A program made the position numbers and the translations under genes. A DNA stretch of 64,000 nt from Gnetum montanum (taxonomy: Eukaryota > Streptophyta > Gnetopsida > Gnetales > Gnetaceae): assembly GCA_015680685.1 (NCBI GenBank), contig MNCI01007670.1, forward strand, positions 68,811-132,810, written 5' to 3'. Under the pieces are notes generated by a model that saw only the letters and a list, made by a program, of their open reading frames with translations, searched no databases and had not been told where the DNA came from. Below are positions 57,720 to 64,000 of the stretch, piece by piece. Numbering within the stretch: position 1 is the first letter of the stretch; each line of letters begins with the position of its first letter.

Positions 57720-60190
57720 GTGAAGATTTTGAACGTAAACAAGATGGTGAATAATGCAAAGAGTTTACCAAAAACCTCAAGAAATGTACTAAAATGAAGA
57801 AGGGTTACTATCACATTTGTGCATTCAAAGGATGTCACTCTTCCACTAGTTATTTTAGCTTATCATCAAGATATGCAAGGGAGGTGGTGAGATGCTTATG
57901 GATAGTTCTGTAGGGGATTGGCTATAGCTACAATAGATGATCTCAAAGAGATCCTAATCAACATAGGGCTAGTTAATAATCTCACATGCTATATTGCTTA
58001 GGAGCTAGTGTATGATAAATATGAACCTTTGTACATGCAAGAGATTTAAGATCAAATGATGGAAGAGGAGGTCAATTACAACTTTTCATCTGACCACTTA
58101 GAAGAAGAGTAAAATGAGAAAGTAAACATTAAAGAAAAAGAACCACTTCATCATGAAGGCCCATGATCAGGTACTATTAATCAAAGTGTAGCTAAAACTC
58201 AAAATGATGATCTCCATTCCAAGTTCTAGCATATGTATTTATCTATATGTTTTGATAATAATGATGTTTCTTTGTTAACTAGGATGATCTACATGATGGG
58301 CTTGATACATAAAAATCCTATCACCCAAATCAAAGTACTCCTAGATACCATAGTAAGCATGAATGATGAATGGCAGAAGTGATAGTCTACTGAGGAGTAT
58401 AATCACAAACTAGTGCATAGAAGGGAGTTTAAAAATATTGAAGGTACTACTAAACCTTTCATTGTAGTTAAGATTTTGGGGCAAGATCAAGTTAGAATAA
58501 TTATGATCTTGATAAACTTGGCTTACACAGTCAATTGTGTTTGGAATACAATGGATGAAAAAATGACCACTACCCTTAAGGACAATGAGGATAAGATGGT
58601 TGAAGCTATGACTAAAGTAATTGAATCACATGAATGTAGAAATAGATACAAAGGTAAGGATAAAGATAAGATCTCTCACTTTAAAAAAATTCATAAAGAT
58701 CTTGATGAGGCTTCCTCATCCTTTGGTGATGAGGATTGTTATGAGGCTTGCACAAACCCTTATGATTCATAGTGTTGCCTAGTCATGGTTCACATGATTG
58801 GAGAAATGGGATGATCTAGGATGCCTTTAAATCACAAATTCATCAACATTTAAATAAGGAGGAATATATATTCTAGCCATTCCTACTATCCTAGACATGT
58901 GTATTCACATCTCATGCAATAGTACCAGTAGTGGAAAGATCCAAATCCTTTGATGCTACTCCATGGAATCTTCCTACTCTAATGCAATGATAAATGATGC
59001 TTCTTACCAAACCCTACATTCAAGGTGCATAAGTAGATGCTTATCAATCTCCATCAATGACACATTAGCAATACCTTCCTACTTTAAGGAATCCTTCTAA
59101 CTAAGCTTTCTAGTAGTAATAGCAACTTCTGCTTCCTAGTTCCATGTAAGATGAGAGGTCTAGTTAACTACAGCCAAGGAAAGAAAAATCGTGTAATATT
59201 ATCTATTACACTAATCATACTTTCATGTACGTGACTAGGCAGTATTATCAATCTCTTGTTGATTTGGTTGTGGAGGAAAGTTCAAGGTCTTATGATAAGA
59301 AATTCTATCATAAGTACAAATGTGAGCACCATGGAATAGGGTTTACTTCATCCCCTTCATATGATGAAGAGGATAATTATGCTTGTTAGACAAAAGTACA
59401 TATCTATGAGGTCTTGGTGATGTTACTTGAACATAATCTAATTAGAACATCTACTTTAGAGACAAGCTTCGCAACCATGTTTAGTAGAGGTAACAAGATG
59501 ACACTTGATGGTGGTGATGTTATCACCATTCCCATGTTTAAGGTGGCTACATGGATGGTCAAAGAAGGATAATTATTTGAAAAATGATAAAATCCTAGTA
59601 GTCCCATGGTAGAGATTCAAATTAGTAAAAGAATCATTCCCTACCTCTCTATGACTTGAGTTTGGGGGTCAACATCATTTTATGATAGTAGTACCTAGAT
59701 TGAGGGCTTCCTTCTCTCAAGAGTACCAACATTTGATTGGATTTGGTTGACTAATCCTACACATATCCTACAAGATAGGTAAATGATATGATGATAACTA
59801 TTACAGGCTAGTTGTACCTTGTAGATATCCTAGTGATTAAGTTAGAAAGCAAGGTGGAAGATAACTTTCCTATTATTATGGAAATAACCTAGTTGAGCAC
59901 CATAACTACCATGTTAGTCTTCTAAGAAATCCATCTCGAAATTGATAGGAGAGATGAGACTAGAAGGATTCTTTAAAAGAAAATACCTTGTGATCCTTCC
60001 TGGTCATGTAACATCATGTGTATGTGCCATTCAAGTGAGCTAGATGGAACATATGATGGGTAATACTAGGTATACCATAATGAACATCTTTCACCTCTAA
60101 GCATGCATAATGCTCAATTTAATACTTAGGGGTCTACTAGGTGATAGACATGAATCAGTCATGGGGGAGGGATCCTTCATATCATGTGAA
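57720..60190 (+). pseudogene. Degraded Ty3/gypsy gag/protease-region fragment
   Basis: The best evidence is at 59815-59905, where the frame reads LVDILVIKLESKVEDNFPII, resembling the stretch after the gypsy protease active site (FLVI-E-DN-PIILGRPFL). Element 1 has a comparable TNFLVIKVENYKGTFQLL at about 23430. Upstream, 58413-58769 is open for 119 codons (Lys/Asp/Glu-rich C-terminus) and may be gag, but I do not recognise it. A purine-rich CATGGGGGAGGGATCC (about 60159) could be a polypurine tract. RT and integrase are absent. The fragment is heavily decayed and the assignment is tentative. Confidence 0.4.
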
Positions 60191-60199
60191 AATTTTATT

Positions 60200-62930
60200 T
60201 TTTTACTATTTTTATTGATGTAGTTAATAAAGTTAGTGTGTTTAGGTAGAATGTTTGTACTTTTTTGGCTTAATGAATAATTATTTATGGTATTTTATTT
60301 TTTAGTATTTTTTTGTGATTTTAGGTGTGTGTGTTTGGAAAAATCAATTAATATGATTTATGAATACTTATCTAATAAGACAATGGTGGATGGATAAGTT
60401 ATAGATGCAAGAGTGCCAAATGGGTCCAAAGTGTAGCCTTGATTGATGGAATATCCATATCCATCCACTTTCCTCTATCCATCACCAATGAATGAGACTA
60501 AGATTTAGTAAGGAGCTCTAACTTACATTGTGAGCTATTAAATCTAATGGTACTAGAACCATGGGAAGGTGGTGGATCCACACCTTAGGATGTGAGCTTG
60601 AGAATCCTATAAGATTTCTTGGTCACTAGTAAGGAAAGGATGTGTCATCAAGGATCCTTGTGATTGTTAGATGGGTCTAATTAGTGTGATTGCATCAAGG
60701 TGCATGTGCTTGCTAATCTTGGCCATCTTGGTTAGAAGAAGTTCATAATTTCATGGACCTATGTATGTCATGTGGTGAGGGATGAATTCTTATGTTTATA
60801 CAAGTTGAAAACTTCAAGTGGTGATTTGGCACTCTAATTATTTTCATAATTTCCACGCATCATTAAAAATTTTCTTCTTATGAAAAGAAAAGAAAATTCT
60901 AAAAGAATGAAATGAAAAGAAAAAAATTTTAAAAATGAGAGAAAAAGAAGAAAATAAAAATAAAATAAAAATATTAGTAAAATAATTATGATGAGAAGGA
61001 GAGGTGATGCGAAGAGAAATATAACTTCAAGCTTATTGTTCCACACAAATTGGTACATTTACCATTCTAGACTAATTTTATAATTGTCCAAATCAAGATC
61101 AAAATGAGTGGTTAAACAAATACCTATGCAAGCATTTCTTATGTTTAACGTATTGCCTTGATTACTTGATTTTCCAAAATATAATAGTCCAAGACAATCT
61201 CTTGCTTATTCCTACTAATGATGTTAAGGGCCTAGAAGTCTATCTCTTAGTGAACTTTGGTAATGTTAATTACTAATTTCGTCCAAATCCTAAATCCTTT
61301 TATTCCTAAGGGTTATCATCATAATCCTTAACCCAAACCTTGACCATGTTTGAACTTGAAATATTCTGTTTATCTGATCATGGATTTGTAATCATCATTA
61401 AGATGTGGGATTGGTTGATGCAGCTATAGAGATAGATGAGAGGTTTTTAGTAAAGAAAAATTTAGGAAGGTTGCTGTACTTACATACATAGATGGAGGAA
61501 AATTGAAATAGAATCTTAGCATTTTATGACACCTTTCTTTGGTTTTATTTCATCAATAGTTGAACCATGGAAGAACCTAGGCTAGATGAAACTAGAAGCA
61601 ATAGGTATGACCTTGTGCTTAGAAGGGAAACTTCAAGGTTGATGCCTACTGTATGGATGAGTAGTAGTGAAAGGATGTGGCAACGGATCTCTTTTAGGAT
61701 GTAGGATGTGCTTACAAGCTTCCATGAGATATTTGAAAGATTGGCTAGGGATTTGGTAATATTGCAATCACACATATATACTCTCTTGTATCCATCATTC
61801 ATTCTTCATCTCTTCCATTCCATTTCTTATCTATTGTTGTATATGGTAGGAAGTCAATTAAGTGAAGTGGAGAATGAGATTTGACCATCCAAATGGATGG
61901 ACTTATGTTGGATGTTGATGTCTCATTGGTTATTAGGAACCCACAGGTATCCCATCAATAGCTTTTACAAGGGTAAGAATGGTAAGTGCTTAGCATGAGA
62001 AGAATCCACTTGTGAATCCTTAATGAATTGGCTTTGCAAGCGAGTGAGCTAAAGCTTATCTCCTAGTGATAGTATTTATTACATTTCATAAGGTACTTGA
62101 TTGATCTTCCACTTGTGTAAGTTTCGACTCTTAAAGCTTCAAGGTTCTTCCTAGTTTACCTTGATTGTGCATGTATTTGATTATTTTTGGTGCTTTGATC
62201 ATTCTCCTAATTCCATAACATCTCTTTCTTAGCTTTTGGTTCATGGGAATGCATAAATTGATCACTCAACTCAATTCCCATGATTGTAGATGTCACCAAA
62301 GGTAATTTCATAATCTTTTTTTGTCTAGATCTTCTATGTATTGTTAGGTCAATTCATGGTAACTTGGATGTGCTTTTGAGCTTGTGGGTGACTCTAGAAG
62401 CAAAGGAAGGTAAGTAGAGGATGTACATGATGAAGTTTTGGGTTTTTCTTTACTCAAGAGATGCATTGATACATCTCCTACATTAGTGGAAAGGTGTCAA
62501 TGCCCTTGCACTAGTGCATCCCTTGCATCAATAGAATTTTCCTTCACATTTTCCCTTTTCTCTACTTGGCCATAAACAAGAAAAATTCTATTATATTTTC
62601 ACCATAATGGTTCGATTAGTGATAGTCTTACAAAAATTCATTTTGATCTTTCTTATCCTTGGTATTCTTTCCATGATTTAAGTTTGGTGTCTTATAACTT
62701 AGTTGTAGGGGAGAGGCACCAATCCAAGTATGTATTTAATGCAATTGGTAGTTATTTAAGAATTTCTATCTTACTTGTACTTACCCATGTATACCATGAT
62801 TTTGTAAGTTTTGATGATGATTTTCAAGTATTATGTTTATCATTATTTTCACATGTAATTTTTGTAATGGTAGCATAATGCCTAGGGAATTTACTTGATT
62901 TTTAGTAGTCTTTAAAACTCATCATGCTAG
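60200..62930. other. No gene recognised; includes a purine-rich low-complexity tract
   Basis: An A/G-rich run lies at about 60876-61015 (AAAAGAAAAGAAAATTC-type text), which makes a Phe/Leu-rich open frame on the minus strand by composition alone. AGTTGTAGGGGAGAGG near 62700 resembles the polypurine motif of element 1. No protein family was seen. Confidence 0.45.
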
Positions 62931-62944
62931 GGCTATTTGTACTG

Positions 62945-64000
62945 TCTGAAATCGTTGGTCTCCAGCTGGAATGAAGCAGAAACCAGGAGATCCCCGGACA
63001 AGCACAGAAGATCCTACCTTCGCTTGAGGGTAAGCTGGAATTAACGAAGGTAGAGTACCTTGAGTGGTCTGCATGTAATGATACGGTGTACGCTGGGTTA
63101 TACGTAAACGGCGTAACTAATGTAAAACGGAGCGTAAACGTACAGGAATGTAAGCAATAAGCATACAATAACGAACAAAAAAAACTATGACAGATCTTAG
63201 CAAAAGAAATATGGAAATATTATTGCAAAACGGAAAGTTACAATGCACCAGTCTAACGCAGTTGTGAATCTGTCACAAGGCGGATGGAAGGCTCTAGTGG
63301 ATGTAGGGGGATGATTGTTCGTTGGATTCGGCTGCAAGCACAACATGAAGGCTGTATGCTCAGCATGCAAGGTGGAAGTCCAGCGTACCGGGTTTTTGCT
63401 CTAGTTTCTTAGTGTCTCTGGTTTGCTCTAAAATTGCCAACCCCGATCTAGTGAAAAATTGGGGTTTTTATACAAGTTTAGACATTAGACTCGGATCTGA
63501 GAGGGGATGATTGGCTGTGGAGTGCTGGACTCTTGGGTCGGGTGACATGTGGCATGTTGACCGAGTGCGAAAGAATGAAATTTTACAAGTGTACAGCGTG
63601 TTGCACGCCAACGTATACACGCTGAGCATGTGAACTCAATGTACAGACTTGATCAAAACAAAAGAAGTCATTCGGCCTTCGGATTTGAATTCGGATATCA
63701 TGAGAATGCTGCCTGTGGATGTTCAGCTTGGTTGACTTTGATCTGACATGGTTTTGGAGAGCTTGATTGGTATACGTTGTGCTACACACTGGGCGCACAC
63801 ATTGTACATGCTGGGCGTATACACTGGGCGTACATGCTTGGCGTATACATTGTACATGCTGGGCGTATACGCTGGGCGTACACGCTATACATGCTGGGCG
63901 TATACGCTGGGCGTACATGCTGTACATGCTTAGCGTATGAACTCCAAAGTGCATGATGTCGAGACCAACATTTGACTTTCTGGAGCACATGATGACACCT
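62945..64000. mobile_element. LTR-like sequence, truncated by the window end
   Basis: At about 62942 base composition changes to GC-richer, CpG-bearing text beginning TGTCTGAAATCG. A TATA-like motif TATAAAAACC lies on the minus strand at 63463-63472, and the array at 63791-63936 would lie upstream of it, as U3 would. This suggests the end of an LTR in minus orientation whose U3 runs past 64000. No partner LTR is in view. Confidence 0.4.
63791..63936. repeat. GGGCGTATAC array with 22/13-bp spacing
   Basis: GGGCG or a one-change variant starts at 63791, 63813, 63826, 63839, 63861, 63874, 63896, 63909 and about 63931. The steps are 22, 13, 13, 22, 13, 22, 13 and 22. Two units carry the perfect 10-bp palindrome GCGTATACGC (63863-63872 and 63898-63907). 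Open frames on both strands here are repeat artefacts. Confidence 0.8.

Noticed and set aside
60834-61058. Phe/Leu-rich minus-strand ORF resembling a membrane protein
   Set aside because: It lies opposite an A/G-rich low-complexity run and is purely compositional.
63791-63936. CRISPR-like regular spacing
   Set aside because: The spacers are themselves repeats, the units are 13-22 bp, and the context is a plant retrotransposon region.
63583-63990. Repetitive ORFs on both strands (Tyr/Ala/Gln/His repeats)
   Set aside because: All frames are open because the array unit lacks stops; this is a DNA repeat and not a repeat protein.

Overview
The window looks like nuclear DNA from a plant with a large, repeat-swollen genome, most likely a gymnosperm. 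The evidence is AT-rich sequence, very long introns, old transition-decayed LTR retrotransposons nested in one another, LINE and tRNA-SINE debris, and exons of only one recognisable host gene. The species call is inference. No bacterial, organellar or CRISPR features are visible.

Host gene: a minus-strand HAD-superfamily hydrolase (plant HDHD3-like) begins near 17411. Exon 1 (17055-17411) and exon 2 (14817-14923) join in phase across a 2.1-kb intron. I found no later exon, so intron 2 probably covers 1-14816 and runs out of the window. That stretch holds a degraded Ty3/gypsy element (LTR-like 4740-6052, gag-protease 6067-8290, second LTR-like copy 13500-14260). It is interrupted by a LINE tail with a perfect 13-bp target duplication (7464-8048) and by a Ty1/copia remnant (9709-11494). 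A tRNA-SINE-like sequence and a 381-bp tandem duplication follow.

19.4-29.5 kb: element 1 is a complete but dead Ty3/gypsy element of Athila/Tat type on the plus strand. It has LTRs, a decayed tRNA-Asp primer site, gag, protease, RT (FMDDF), RNase H, integrase (D,D35E) and a polypurine tract. 30.7-39.7 kb: element 2 is a minus-strand relative with related gag and LTR ends and a perfect GTGAA target duplication. In place of pol it carries a long broken ORF with a coiled-coil-like C-terminal half. A related solo LTR follows at 39992-40983. Both insertions lie in the same AT-rich repeat.

42.8-53.5 kb: elements 4 (minus) and 3 (plus) are a divergently oriented pair of one short family. They have ~540-bp LTRs and tRNA-Met-type primer sites; gag is visible in element 3, both share a ~40-bp minisatellite, and I found no pol in either. 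A SINE with a 17-bp target duplication sits in one LTR. 53.5-64 kb: a chromovirus-like RT/RNase H/integrase remnant (54515-56360), traces of another gypsy protease, and an LTR-like end with a palindrome-bearing array.

The most unusual signal is in the U3 part of the element 1 and 2 LTRs. The palindrome GATATC recurs at a 14-bp pitch with one conserved 20-bp step, ending about 18-19 bp before the TATA box. LTR pairs differ by exactly one 14-bp unit. An orphan copy lies inside element 2 beside an assembly gap. The solo LTR and the LTR-like end at 63 kb carry analogous arrays with other core motifs.
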